Below are positions 1 to 8,745 of a DNA stretch of 64,000 nt, in pieces. Positions within the stretch are counted from its first letter, which is position 1. The number at the start of each line of letters is the position of its first letter. The notes beneath the pieces are model-generated. The model made no database searches and was not told the DNA's origin. It was given only the letters and a program-made list of their open reading frames with translations. The stretch is from Rhizobium sp. ACO-34A (GTDB taxonomy: Bacteria > Pseudomonadota > Alphaproteobacteria > Rhizobiales > Rhizobiaceae): positions 3,971,001 to 4,035,000 of the forward strand of contig CP021371.1 of assembly GCA_002600635.1 (NCBI GenBank), in the 5' to 3' direction. Made by a program: the position numbers and the translations under genes.

Positions 1-1462
1 TTCCGTCTCCGATGACAGGACCTACATCGCACCAGCCTTCACATGGAAGCCGGACGAGGACACCAGGCTTACCGTTCTCGGTGAATATTCCCGTTCGAAG
101 AGCGGCGGTAACCCGGCCTATTACAATGACACCTATGGTCATGTGAGCGAGTTCGAGGCAGGCGATACGGCCTTCAACGCCATGGATCACCAGCAGGCAC
201 GCATCGGCTGGGAGTTCGAACACTCCTTCGATGAAGTCTTCACCTTCCGCCAGAACGCCCGCTACTCCTGGCAGGATATCGATGCCAAGTATGTCTACGC
301 CTACAATGGTGCGCAGCATGCACTGGACTCCTCACTCGTCGACCGCGGCTCGGGCAACGAACAGCAGCGGCTCGATGCCTTCGTGATCGACAACCAGCTG
401 GAGGCGCAGTTCTCCACCGGCCCGATCGACCATGTCGTGCTCGGTGGCGTCGACTTCACCTGGAGCAAGTACCGCCTGCTCGCCGGTTACGGCAGCGTCG
501 ATCCGCTGAATACGCTGGTCCCGAACTACGGCAACTACATCGCCACGCCCGACCTGACCTCCCGGACCGATCAGCGTCAGGTCCAGACCGGCATCTACCT
601 TCAGGACCAGCTTCGCTACGACGCCTGGACCCTGACCGTCGGCGGCCGCTACGACTGGGTGTCGACCAAGACGGACAACACGGATCTGACGACCAGCGTC
701 AAATCGTCGTCGGAGCAGGATGAAGGACAGTTTTCCGGCCGCGTGGGCCTGACCTACGAGACCGAATTCGGCTTCGTGCCCTATGCCAGCCTGTCCACCG
801 CGTTTTCACCGAACATCGGCTACAACTCGACCACGGACGCGCCGTTCAAGTCGACGACCAGCACGCAGGAAGAAGTCGGCGTCAAATATTTCCTGCCTGA
901 TACCAACGTGATGCTGTCGGCATCGGTCTTCAATATCGACCAGCGCAACGGCCTGTTCTATACCGTCATCGACGGGATCAACACGCAGGTGCAGCGCGGC
1001 AAGCTGCGTTCGCAGGGCGTGGAACTGGAAGCAGTGGCGAGCCTCGACAATGGCCTCTCCTTTGCGGCGTCCTACACCTATACCGACCTTCGCATTCTCG
1101 AGGGCACGGCAGGAACGGTGGACAATTTCGTCTCCAGCGTGCCGTTCAACATGGCCTCGCTCTGGGCGCATTATCAGTTGCCCGAGGGCACCCCGCTTTA
1201 CGGCTTCGGCGTAGGTGCCGGCGCGCGCTTCATCGGCACGAGCTACGGCGATGACAAGAACTCCATCGTCAACGGATCCCGTGTGCTGTTCGATGCGTCG
1301 CTGAGCTACGACTTCGCAGCCGTCGACCAGAAATACGAGGGCCTGAGCCTGCAGGTGAACGCGACCAACGTGTTCAACCGCCGCGATACGACGTGCACGT
1401 CAGGCTATTGCTATCTCGATCCGGGCCGCACGGTCATCGGCACGCTGAAATACACCTGGTAA
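1..1462 (+). CDS. TonB-dependent siderophore receptor, C-terminal part (5' end outside window)
   Basis: Outer-membrane beta-barrel receptor that takes up a ferric siderophore using TonB energy. The frame is open from base 2 to the stop, so the plug domain and start lie upstream of the window; a GTG at 143 is internal. What is visible is barrel: alternating aromatic/polar strands, a YxxSDDRTYI-type strand at the edge, VGGRYDW, PYASLSTAFSPNIGYN, and the closing GRTVIGTLKYTW with the C-terminal aromatic residue expected for BamA-assisted barrel insertion. FhuA/FoxA-like siderophore receptors carry these elements. It heads a tightly packed iron-uptake operon; the substrate cannot be read from this fragment. 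Iron control (Fur/RirA type) is likely, but the promoter is outside the window. Confidence 0.93.
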   Translation, partial: SVSDDRTYIAPAFTWKPDEDTRLTVLGEYSRSKSGGNPAYYNDTYGHVSEFEAGDTAFNAMDHQQARIGWEFEHSFDEVFTFRQNARYSWQDIDAKYVYAYNGAQHALDSSLVDRGSGNEQQRLDAFVIDNQLEAQFSTGPIDHVVLGGVDFTWSKYRLLAGYGSVDPLNTLVPNYGNYIATPDLTSRTDQRQVQTGIYLQDQLRYDAWTLTVGGRYDWVSTKTDNTDLTTSVKSSSEQDEGQFSGRVGLTYETEFGFVPYASLSTAFSPNIGYNSTTDAPFKSTTSTQEEVGVKYFLPDTNVMLSASVFNIDQRNGLFYTVIDGINTQVQRGKLRSQGVELEAVASLDNGLSFAASYTYTDLRILEGTAGTVDNFVSSVPFNMASLWAHYQLPEGTPLYGFGVGAGARFIGTSYGDDKNSIVNGSRVLFDASLSYDFAAVDQKYEGLSLQVNATNVFNRRDTTCTSGYCYLDPGRTVIGTLKYTW

Positions 1463-1483
1463 GCAGCAGAGGAGTACGCTCAA

Positions 1484-2371
1484 GTGGGCAGGATGTTTTT
1501 CAATCTCTCGGTCAAGGAGCGCCAACTCCTGAGCCCCGGCATGGTGCGCGTCACTTTCGCGGGAGAGGAACTCTCGGAGTTTTCCTCGACCGGCACCGGC
1601 GACGAATACCTTCGGCTCTTCTTCCCGAACGAAGAGAGTGGAGAAGTCGTCCTGCCCATTATCGACGATGAGGGCCGCTGGACCTATCAGGAGGGCAAGC
1701 CTCCGGTCCGGTGCGCCACCTACACCGTCCGGCGCTTTTGCCCTGACGAACGCGAGCTGGATATCGACTTCGTCGTCCATGAGGGCGGCGTGGCCGGTAC
1801 CTGGGCGCAAGCCGCCGCACCGGGCAATCCCATGACCATCAACCGGCCGCGCGGTCTCTACGAACTGCCGGAAGATGCCGAGTGGCAGCTGCTGATGGCC
1901 GATGCCACGGGCATTCCGGCCCTCGCGCGGCTTCTGGAGGAAACGCCGCCACACATCACCAGCCGGATCGTCATCGAGATCGCCGCCCCCGAGCACCGGC
2001 AACCCCTGCCGGATCATCCGGGCGCGACGGTTACATGGATCGAAGCAAGCGGCAACGGCGTGGCACCCAGCCGGCTCGAAGCCGCATTCCGGGCGATGAA
2101 CCTGCCTTCCACCCCGGGCTACATCTGGGTCGCTGCGGAACAGAAGCCGGTGCGCGCAATCCGCAAGCATGTGCGCCAGACGCTGAAGATGCCCGCCGAG
2201 CGCTACAAGCTGGTCGCCTACTGGATCGAGGCCAAGCAGGAATGGGACGCCGGCTGGAATGCCCTGCCGAGCGCCGTGCGTGAAGAGATCGAGGCGGCCT
2301 GGCAATCCGGGCGCGACGCCGAAGAGGTTCGCGACGAGGTCGAAGCGAAGCTGGAGACCTTCAATCTTTGA
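1484..2371 (+). CDS. Siderophore-interacting FAD-binding ferric reductase (SIP/ViuB family)
   Basis: Cytoplasmic flavoprotein of the siderophore-interacting protein family, expected to reduce Fe(III) on the imported siderophore and release iron. The N-terminal half is a FAD-binding barrel with RCATYTVRRF, the RxYTxR-type FAD motif. The C-terminal half is the NAD(P)H-binding SIP domain, with GTWAQAAAPGN near the middle and VAYWIEAKQEWDAGW near the end. The 295-residue length is normal. The start is GTG at 1484 behind GAGGAG; ATG 1493 is an alternative. It sits 21 bases after the receptor and its stop overlaps the TTG start of the first permease (TTGA). Confidence 0.92.
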   Translation: MGRMFFNLSVKERQLLSPGMVRVTFAGEELSEFSSTGTGDEYLRLFFPNEESGEVVLPIIDDEGRWTYQEGKPPVRCATYTVRRFCPDERELDIDFVVHEGGVAGTWAQAAAPGNPMTINRPRGLYELPEDAEWQLLMADATGIPALARLLEETPPHITSRIVIEIAAPEHRQPLPDHPGATVTWIEASGNGVAPSRLEAAFRAMNLPSTPGYIWVAAEQKPVRAIRKHVRQTLKMPAERYKLVAYWIEAKQEWDAGWNALPSAVREEIEAAWQSGRDAEEVRDEVEAKLETFNL

Positions 2372-3408
2372 AATCCGCGTCATCGACCTACGTCCAGACG
2401 CGAAAACCCTCGCGCATCGGACGCCCCGGCATCATGGCCGGGGCGATCATGTTTCTGGCCATCGCCATCTTCGCAAGCCTTGCGGTGGGCAAGGGCGGCG
2501 TTTCGGCATCGATGGCAATGAACGCCATATTCTCCCCCACCAGCCTTTCCGATGCCGAAGCAGCCCTGATGGAATTGCGCGTACCGCGCACATTGCTTGC
2601 GATATTGGCGGGTGCTGCACTCGGCGTCTCCGGCGCCATCATGCAGGCGGTCACACGCAATCCCCTCTCCGACCCCGGCATCCTCGGCATCAACACGGGA
2701 GCGGCCCTCGCCATCGTGCTCGGCCTCGGCTTTCTTGGCATTGACGGCAACTACGGCCCGGTCTGGCTCGCCTTGTCGGGCGCGGCACTCACAGCCATCC
2801 TCGTTCATGCGATAGGCTTTGCCGGTTCTCGGGAAGCGGCACCTGTCCGCCTGACGCTTGCGGGCGTCGCCATCACCGCAATGGTTGGCGGCATCGTCAC
2901 CGCGATCCTGCTGCTCGATCCCGTGAAGTTCGACCGCATGCGCGGCTGGAACACCGGCGCGCTCTCGGGTGCGGACATCAAAGTGATGCTGGCAATTGCC
3001 CCCTTCGTCGCCGCAGGCCTCCTGCTTGCGGCCTTCAACACGCGCTCACTCAATGCGCTCGCGCTCGGCGAGGATGTCGCCCGAGCCATGGGGGCGAATG
3101 TAACCTCGGCCCGCCTCGTCGGTGGATTGGCGGCAACCTTGCTGGCCGCGGCCGCAACCGCCGGGGCCGGCCCGATCGCCTTCATCGGCCTGATGGCTCC
3201 TCATCTCGTCCGTGGTGCAGCAGGCGCCGATCAACGCTGGACGTTCGCCTTTACCCTCGTCTTGTCCTCCGCCCTCCTGCTCACCGCAGATATTCTGGGC
3301 CGGCTGCTTCTGCGATCCGGAGAAATACCGGCCGGCATCGTCATGGCGGTCATCGGCGTGCCCGTTTTTATCCTTCTCGTCGGCAGGGAAAAAGGCGTGC
3401 TTTCATGA
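2368..3408 (+). CDS. Ferric-siderophore ABC transporter permease, FecCD family (first subunit)
   Basis: Inner-membrane permease of an iron-siderophore importer of the BtuC/FecCD/FhuB fold. It has many hydrophobic helices and the family signatures RVPRTLLAILAGAALGVSG and QAVTRNPLSDPGILGIN in the N-terminal third, then GPIAFIGLMAPHLVR and the closing GEIPAGIVMAVIGVPVFI. At 346 residues it is standard length. The start is TTG, overlapping the SIP stop by four bases, so translation is probably coupled. It should pair with the next permease to form the channel bound by the ATPase at 4462-5298. Confidence 0.94.
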   Translation: MKSASSTYVQTRKPSRIGRPGIMAGAIMFLAIAIFASLAVGKGGVSASMAMNAIFSPTSLSDAEAALMELRVPRTLLAILAGAALGVSGAIMQAVTRNPLSDPGILGINTGAALAIVLGLGFLGIDGNYGPVWLALSGAALTAILVHAIGFAGSREAAPVRLTLAGVAITAMVGGIVTAILLLDPVKFDRMRGWNTGALSGADIKVMLAIAPFVAAGLLLAAFNTRSLNALALGEDVARAMGANVTSARLVGGLAATLLAAAATAGAGPIAFIGLMAPHLVRGAAGADQRWTFAFTLVLSSALLLTADILGRLLLRSGEIPAGIVMAVIGVPVFILLVGREKGVLS

Positions 3409-4457
3409 GCGACAGCCGTCCAATGCGCCGGCCGGCGATCGCCCTCCGGCTGTTTGAGGAACGGATTTCCGCGCGGCTCGAAATCCGTCCGTTCGTAATC
3501 GGCAGCCTGCTCCTCCTGACAGCTCTCATGATCGCCTTCGTCGATCTTTCGTTGGGTGCCTATTCCACACCCCTGCCGCAAGTTCTGAACGCCCTGCGTG
3601 GCGTGGGGGACGAAAAACTGGCGATGGTGATTTTCGAATGGCGAATGCCGAGAATTGCAGCGGCCCTGCTTTTCGGGGCAGCACTTGGTGTCAGCGGTGC
3701 CATCTTCCAGTCCCTGACCCGAAACCCGCTGGGCAGTCCCGATGTGATCGGCATCGACGCCGGCGCGTTCACCGGGGTGCTGGTAACCATCATGTTCTTT
3801 GGCTCCGCTCCCTGGCAATTCGCACTCGGAGCCCTATGCGGCAGCGTGGCCGCGGCCGGAACGGTTTTCTTGATATCCGGGGGGACCACTGGGCTGCGGT
3901 TCATCTTGACCGGGGTCGGCATCGGCGTTGCGCTGACCGCCATCAACACATGGTTCCTTTCCACCGCGCGACTGGAGGCCGCCATGTCCGCGGCCGACTG
4001 GGGTGCCGGCGCTCTCGACGGCATCGAAGCCGGATGGCTGCTTCCGGTCGCAGTCGCTGTTTGCGCGCTCATCGTTCTCGCCATGGCCTTGCAACGCGCC
4101 GTGAGCGCCATGGAACTCGGCGGCGATGTGGCGCTGGCGCTCGGCGTTCCCGTGAACGCGATCCGGCTCGCCATGCTTCTGACCGGCGGCGCGCTGACGA
4201 CAATCGTCACCGCATCCGCCGGCCCTATCGGCTTCGTCGCACTCGCAGCGCCGCAACTCGCACGCATGCTGGCCGGCACGCCGGGACTGTCGCTGCCGCT
4301 CTCGGCTGCAATGGGAGCGGTTCTGCTGACGACCGCCGATCTCGTCGCCGCCAACGCCTTCGCACCGGGTCGACTGCCGGTGGGCGTTGTCACCTTCTCC
4401 GGCGGCGGAGCCTACCTTCTCTGGCTTCTGGCCTGCAGGCGCCACTCTCGAAAGTGA
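3405..4457 (+). CDS. Ferric-siderophore ABC transporter permease, FecCD family (second subunit)
   Basis: Second transmembrane subunit of the siderophore importer, 350 residues. Typical FecCD signatures are visible: EWRMPRIAAALLFGAALGVS, then SLTRNPLGSPDVIGIDAGAF, then GPIGFVALAAPQLAR followed by GRLPVGVVTFSGGGAYLLWL at the C-terminus. A basic N-terminal extension precedes the first helix. ATG at 3405 overlaps the previous stop (ATGA), indicating translational coupling. Two different FecCD genes in tandem imply a heterodimeric channel, as in FecCD and FepDG, rather than a fused FhuB type. Confidence 0.94.
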   Translation: MSDSRPMRRPAIALRLFEERISARLEIRPFVIGSLLLLTALMIAFVDLSLGAYSTPLPQVLNALRGVGDEKLAMVIFEWRMPRIAAALLFGAALGVSGAIFQSLTRNPLGSPDVIGIDAGAFTGVLVTIMFFGSAPWQFALGALCGSVAAAGTVFLISGGTTGLRFILTGVGIGVALTAINTWFLSTARLEAAMSAADWGAGALDGIEAGWLLPVAVAVCALIVLAMALQRAVSAMELGGDVALALGVPVNAIRLAMLLTGGALTTIVTASAGPIGFVALAAPQLARMLAGTPGLSLPLSAAMGAVLLTTADLVAANAFAPGRLPVGVVTFSGGGAYLLWLLACRRHSRK

Positions 4458-4461
4458 TTTC

Positions 4462-5298
4462 ATGACCGCAGGAAGCGACAACATCTCCGAACGTGGCCTC
4501 TCTACAAGCGCGATCACGCTTGCCTATCGCGACCGGCCAATCATCCGCGATCTCGATATCGCGATTGCCGAGGGGTCCTTCTCCGTCATCGTCGGGGCCA
4601 ATGGCAGCGGCAAATCCACGCTCCTCAAGGCGCTCGCCCGGCTATTGAAACCGGAAACCGGAAGCGTGCTGCTGGACGGACAGGCGATAACCACCCTCCC
4701 CTCCGTCGAGATTGCCCGACGCATAGGCCTCCTGCCCCAGACGGCGGAAGCGCCTGAGGGCATTACGGTTGCCGATCTCGTCGCGCGTGGCCGTTATCCG
4801 CACCAGACCTTCTTCCGCCAGTGGAGCCGGCAGGACGAGACGGTGGTCGCGGCATCGATGCAGGCCGCCGGCATTGCCGAACTCGCGGATCGGGCAGTAG
4901 ATACGCTTTCCGGCGGGCAGCGCCAGCGGGCCTGGATCGCCATGGTACTCGCCCAGGAGACACCGATCCTGCTGCTCGACGAGCCCACGACCTTTCTCGA
5001 CATGGCCCATCAGGCCGATCTTCTCGATCTCCTGCAGCAGTTGAACACCGACATGGGGCGAACGGTGATTGCCGTTCTGCATGACCTCAACCAGGCCTGT
5101 CGCTATGCGACCCATATCATCGCCATGCGCGAAGGCACCGTGGTTGCGGAGGGTCAGCCGGCAGATGTCGTGACGGAAGAGATGCTGGAGAAGGTCTTCG
5201 ATCTGCCCTGCATGATTATCCAAGATCCGATCACCGCTACGCCGCACGTCATTCCGCGCAACCGCCGCCGGCCGGTGAACGGGACCGATGCCACATGA
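4462..5298 (+). CDS. Ferric-siderophore ABC transporter ATP-binding protein (FecE/FepC type)
   Basis: ATPase subunit that drives siderophore import. Walker A GANGSGKST, Q-loop region GLLPQTAEAPEGITV, ABC signature LSGGQRQRAWIAMVLAQ, Walker B ILLLDEPTTFLD and the switch His in VLHDLNQACRYA are all intact. I start it at ATG 4462 (278 residues), five bases after the second permease stop, because the 25 in-frame codons upstream lie inside that permease and do not resemble the family. The downstream binding-protein gene overlaps its stop (ATGA). Confidence 0.95.
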   Translation: MTAGSDNISERGLSTSAITLAYRDRPIIRDLDIAIAEGSFSVIVGANGSGKSTLLKALARLLKPETGSVLLDGQAITTLPSVEIARRIGLLPQTAEAPEGITVADLVARGRYPHQTFFRQWSRQDETVVAASMQAAGIAELADRAVDTLSGGQRQRAWIAMVLAQETPILLLDEPTTFLDMAHQADLLDLLQQLNTDMGRTVIAVLHDLNQACRYATHIIAMREGTVVAEGQPADVVTEEMLEKVFDLPCMIIQDPITATPHVIPRNRRRPVNGTDAT

Positions 5299-6266
5299 CC
5301 GGCTGCTCCCTGTTTCGCCGGGCTCTCGTGTTGCTCGTTTTCCTCATGGTGTCAGCGGCCAGCGTCATGGCCCAGTCCTTCCCGGTCACCATGCACCACG
5401 CGCTCGGCGAAACCACGATCGCTTCTCAACCCAAACGGATCGTTTCCCTTGGCCTTAACGATCAGGATTTCCTCTATGCCCTCGGCATTTCTCCGGTCGG
5501 AGTGCGGGAATGGTGGGGCAGGAAGCCATTCGCGACATGGCCCTGGGCCGAACCGTTGCGCCAGAAGCTCGGCGCGGCACCGGAAGTAATGACCGGACGC
5601 AGGATCGATCCAGAATGGGTTCTGTCGCTTGCGCCCGACCTGATCGTCGCCACCTATGCCGATCTCGACGAGACGACCTACCGGAAGCTCTCACGCATCG
5701 CCCCGGTCATCGCCTCGCCGGGCGGATATCTCCCATGGGGGGCGCCATGGCAGGTGCAATTGCGGCAACTCGACATGGCCACCTCCGGCAGCACAGACAA
5801 GGCCGACGCGATCATCGCCGGTATCCAGCGGCAGATCACCGACATTCGCGCCGATCATCCGGAGTTCTCGGGCAGTTCCGGCAGCTTTGCCGATATCCGC
5901 AATGGCCAGTTTGTTCTCTGGGGAGCCGACACTTCGCCGGGTCGTTTCCTCGCCGATCTCGGTTTCGTGCTGCCGGACAGGCTGTCTGCGTTGGCCGATG
6001 ACGCGGGATGGATCAGGCTCAGCCTTGAGCAGGCACCCCTGCTCGATCTCGATACGGTGATCTGGCCGAACGGACAGCGCGAGCGGATCGAGGCCATGAA
6101 GAGCTATCGCAATCTGCGCCTTTCGAAAGAAAATCGCTCCATCTGGCTGGAGCCCGACAGCGATCTTTCCGCGGCTCTCTGGTTCCAGTCGCCACTTTCG
6201 CTCGATTTCGTGCTGGAAAGGATCACGCCTCTTCTGGCCGACGCTCTTTCTCCCGCAGGGAACTGA
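5295..6266 (+). CDS. Iron-siderophore ABC transporter periplasmic binding protein (FecB/FhuD type)
   Basis: Periplasmic receptor that captures the ferric siderophore and presents it to the permeases. A signal peptide is clear at residues 1-27 (basic start, hydrophobic FRRALVLLVFLMVSAAS, cleavage after VMA). The mature part has the class III binding-protein pattern: KRIVSLGLNDQDFLYALGISPVG, PDLIVATYADLDETTYRKL and a long linker helix. At 323 residues it fits the family. It overlaps the ATPase gene (ATGA) and closes the siderophore operon; about 160 bases separate it from the TetR gene. Confidence 0.93.
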   Translation: MTGCSLFRRALVLLVFLMVSAASVMAQSFPVTMHHALGETTIASQPKRIVSLGLNDQDFLYALGISPVGVREWWGRKPFATWPWAEPLRQKLGAAPEVMTGRRIDPEWVLSLAPDLIVATYADLDETTYRKLSRIAPVIASPGGYLPWGAPWQVQLRQLDMATSGSTDKADAIIAGIQRQITDIRADHPEFSGSSGSFADIRNGQFVLWGADTSPGRFLADLGFVLPDRLSALADDAGWIRLSLEQAPLLDLDTVIWPNGQRERIEAMKSYRNLRLSKENRSIWLEPDSDLSAALWFQSPLSLDFVLERITPLLADALSPAGN

Positions 6267-6425
6267 GCCACCCGAATACCATTCACGATGGAATCCGTGT
6301 GACGTCGATCACGGGATAGAGCCGAATTATTTTTCGCATTATCTCTCGCAGATAGCATTTTGTGCCTTCATGCTGGCGCTCGCTTTCAGCGAAAATAAGA
6401 CAGATCGTTCTACTTTGGGAGGCTC

Positions 6426-6983
6426 ATGCGAAACCACATTCTGAAAGTCGCCGAAAGGCTGTTTTACGACGAGGGCATCCGGGCCGTCGGGATCGATCGC
6501 ATCGTGGCAGAAGCGGATATCGCGAAGGCCACCCTCTATCGCCATTTCCCTGCGAAGACGGATCTCGTCGCCGCCTATCTCAAGGCGCGCAACCAGCGTG
6601 TGCTGGAGGCCATGGGTCAGATCGCAGTCACGGATAGGGCCTCGCCGGCAGAACGCATCCGCACCATTTTCCGCACTCTTCACGAGAAGGCGGACACGCC
6701 GTCGTTCCGGGGCTGCGCCTTCATGCTGGCGCTGGCGGAGAGCGAAGGCACGCCCGAGGTCGTCGCCATTGCGCGCGAGCACAAAAGCGTCGTCAGGCAG
6801 ATTCTTCTGGAACTCTGTCGGGATTTTGCACGAGAGCCGGAACGCCTCTCGCGGCGCATCGCGCTCTGCTACGAAGGAGCGCTGGCGACCATCGCAGTCG
6901 ACCGCGATCCGGGCGCGGCACAGGTTGCGCTCGATATCGTCAACGCCCTCGTCGAGGCTGATAGCGCGACGCCTGACCCATGA
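6426..6983 (+). CDS. TetR/AcrR-family transcriptional regulator
   Basis: A 185-residue one-domain regulator. The N-terminal helix-turn-helix is typical: VAERLFYDEGIRAVGIDRIV, then IAKATLYRHFPAKTDLVAAY. The C-terminal ligand domain has GCAFMLALAES, common in rhizobial TetR proteins. ATG 6426 follows a strong GGGAGG. It lies 160 bases after the siderophore binding-protein gene on the same strand, so it could be the last gene of that operon or have its own promoter in the gap. The target and ligand are unknown. A strong hairpin follows immediately. Confidence 0.88.
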   Translation: MRNHILKVAERLFYDEGIRAVGIDRIVAEADIAKATLYRHFPAKTDLVAAYLKARNQRVLEAMGQIAVTDRASPAERIRTIFRTLHEKADTPSFRGCAFMLALAESEGTPEVVAIAREHKSVVRQILLELCRDFAREPERLSRRIALCYEGALATIAVDRDPGAAQVALDIVNALVEADSATPDP

Positions 6984-6986
6984 CGC

Positions 6987-7022
6987 AAAGGCCCCTCGGC
7001 GGCAAGCCGAAGGGCCATTTTC
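6987..7022. terminator. Bidirectional hairpin terminator between tetR and capA-like genes
   Basis: An 11-base stem GGCCCCTCGGC (6990-7000) pairs with GCCGAAGGGCC (7006-7016), with one mismatch and a 5-base loop. It is followed by ATTTT on the plus strand and preceded by CAAAG. It lies between the convergent TetR gene (stop 6983) and CapA-like gene (stop 7029) and should end transcription from both sides. Confidence 0.8.
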
Positions 7023-7028
7023 GGATAA

Positions 7029-8354
7029 TCAGGCCGGCAGAACGTCGATGAAGCCATCGGCTTCGTTATAGAGGATCCGCGTGCCGTAGGCCTTGCTCAT
7101 CTCCGCCATGGAGGCCGCGATCTCGCGTGCAAGTTCGGGGCTGGCAATGGCCGGCAGGCCACGTTCCGACCGACGCTTGCGGTTGAGATCGAGATCGATG
7201 GCTTTCAGCCGGACCTTCACGCCGTCATCCTCGACATCGCAGATCGCAATGCAGGAATTGGAGAAACGGCGGTCGCCATAAAAGCCGATCGCGTTGCCGT
7301 CCGCGTCACGCGCACGGGACATATGCAGGTCGGACGGCAGGGAATCCTTGGTGAAACCATAGGATTCATACATTTCCGGCGTCATCTTCTGCATGCCGGC
7401 CTCGAATTCCATCAGCAGGCTGCCGAGCGAGTAGAAGATCGGCTTGCCCTTGTAGAACTCGATGCCGCGCAGCATGTGCGGGCCGTGTCCGATCACCATG
7501 GTCGCGCCGGCGTCGATGGCGCGGCGGGCGAAGTCCTCAAGGAACGGCGCGGGACGCGGCGAATACCAGTTTTCCTCGGTTCCCTCATGCGCATGCAGGC
7601 TGAGCAGCACGCATTCGGAACGGTTGGCCGCATCCCGGATGTTGGCGAGAATGGCCTTCGCATCCTTCTCGTTGTAGTGGTAGCGGATATAGGCCCGGTC
7701 GCCGCGCTCGAACTGCAACGAACCCTCGAATACCGAGCCGAAAGGCAGGCGATCCGCACCCGGATCCGGCATGATCTCAATATCCATCACTTCCTTGCGG
7801 CCGGCGGAAATGCCCAGCATTTCGTCGATGCGGCGAAGCTGCTGGAATTCCTCTTCCGGCAGAACATAGGCCCGGCCCCAGCGCAGCGGGTTGAGGCCTG
7901 CGCGAGCGGGAATGCCCGTGCCGGCGGTCGAGGCGGCAAACTCTGCGGAACGCGTCGTGCTCGTCGAAATCAGCGAGATACGGCCTTCGGACGTATCGAG
8001 GAAATGCGGAAGCCGCGCCTCTTCGAGGCTGCGGCCGATGCCGCTGTGAATGATTCCGCGTTCCTCGCAGGCCTCGATCGTATCCAGAACGCCCTGCGGT
8101 CCGAAGTCGCCGGTGTGGTTGTTGGCAAACGAGAGCATGTTGACGCCGATCGACGTCAACTCGTCGACGGCCTCGATACCGACCGCGGTCATGAAGCGCC
8201 GCGGTGCCGGGGCCGTGCCATAGGCCGGGCAGATGAATTCCGCATTGGAGAATGTCGCATCGGATTCCTCCAGGATCGACAGGAGTTTCGGATCGAGCCT
8301 TTCGGCAAGGTTCCCGCCCGAAAACAGGGCATCACCGGTCGCAACCACACGCAT
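7029..8354 (-). CDS. CapA-family (PGA_cap) metallophosphoesterase-like protein
   Basis: A 441-residue member of the CapA/PGA_cap family, a calcineurin-like fold found in poly-gamma-glutamate export proteins and in many stand-alone proteins of unknown substrate. Metal-site-like motifs are seen: ATGDALFSG near the start, SNAEF, SFANNHTGDFGPQGVLDT, LSLHAHEGTEENW and VIGHGPHMLRGIEFYKGKPI. No signal peptide or membrane segment is evident, so it appears cytoplasmic. The start ATG 8354 has GGAGATGAGAA ahead of it. No capB/capC partners are nearby, so a capsule role is not supported. Confidence 0.85.
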   Translation of the reverse strand: MRVVATGDALFSGGNLAERLDPKLLSILEESDATFSNAEFICPAYGTAPAPRRFMTAVGIEAVDELTSIGVNMLSFANNHTGDFGPQGVLDTIEACEERGIIHSGIGRSLEEARLPHFLDTSEGRISLISTSTTRSAEFAASTAGTGIPARAGLNPLRWGRAYVLPEEEFQQLRRIDEMLGISAGRKEVMDIEIMPDPGADRLPFGSVFEGSLQFERGDRAYIRYHYNEKDAKAILANIRDAANRSECVLLSLHAHEGTEENWYSPRPAPFLEDFARRAIDAGATMVIGHGPHMLRGIEFYKGKPIFYSLGSLLMEFEAGMQKMTPEMYESYGFTKDSLPSDLHMSRARDADGNAIGFYGDRRFSNSCIAICDVEDDGVKVRLKAIDLDLNRKRRSERGLPAIASPELAREIAASMAEMSKAYGTRILYNEADGFIDVLPA

Positions 8355-8745
8355 TTCTCATCTCCTACATTGATAATTCCGAACCCGGCCGCAATCGGCT
8401 TTGCGGGACGCACCCGATGGACGGAGCAGTCTTTTTCATGTGTCCCCAGGGCGCGGGCCGGACCGTAATACGAGGGTGCGACGCGGCACAAGCCCACCAC
8501 CCCGGGCATGCACGACAACCCAATTCCCGCAACGGTAGCGTGCCTTTCACGCCTTCCCGCATAAGAAGGCTCTGAAACATAAACAAATCGAGTTACCGGA
8601 GGAATTTTCCTAATATCACAAGATCGGTAGAAAATACTTTCTTAAACTCCGGCGCGCCGTCCGCTAGCTATTTTGGAAAAATATTTTCGAGTGACGAACC
8701 TCCGGGAGGGAGCAGGACGTCACCCCAGGGCCGGAGCATCCAGAC
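8355..8745. promoter_or_regulatory. Divergent intergenic region with two A/T-rich near-palindromes
   Basis: This 391-base gap lies between the divergent CapA-like gene and the hydroxyacid operon. No convincing gene is present. Its right half is markedly A/T-rich and holds two near-palindromes, GAAAATACTTTC (8630-8641) and GAAAAATATTTTC (8676-8688), 46 bases apart centre to centre. They are plausible operator half-sets for the 8746 operon. Promoters for both flanking genes must lie here, but I could not fix -35/-10 boxes with confidence. Confidence 0.45.

Noticed and set aside
7029..8354. Capsule (poly-gamma-glutamate) locus
   Set aside because: Only a CapA-family gene is present; capB, capC or other capsule genes are missing, so no capsule call was made.
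7323..8468. 381-codon plus-strand frame
   Set aside because: Antisense to the CapA-like gene, which has clear motifs and a good ribosome site.
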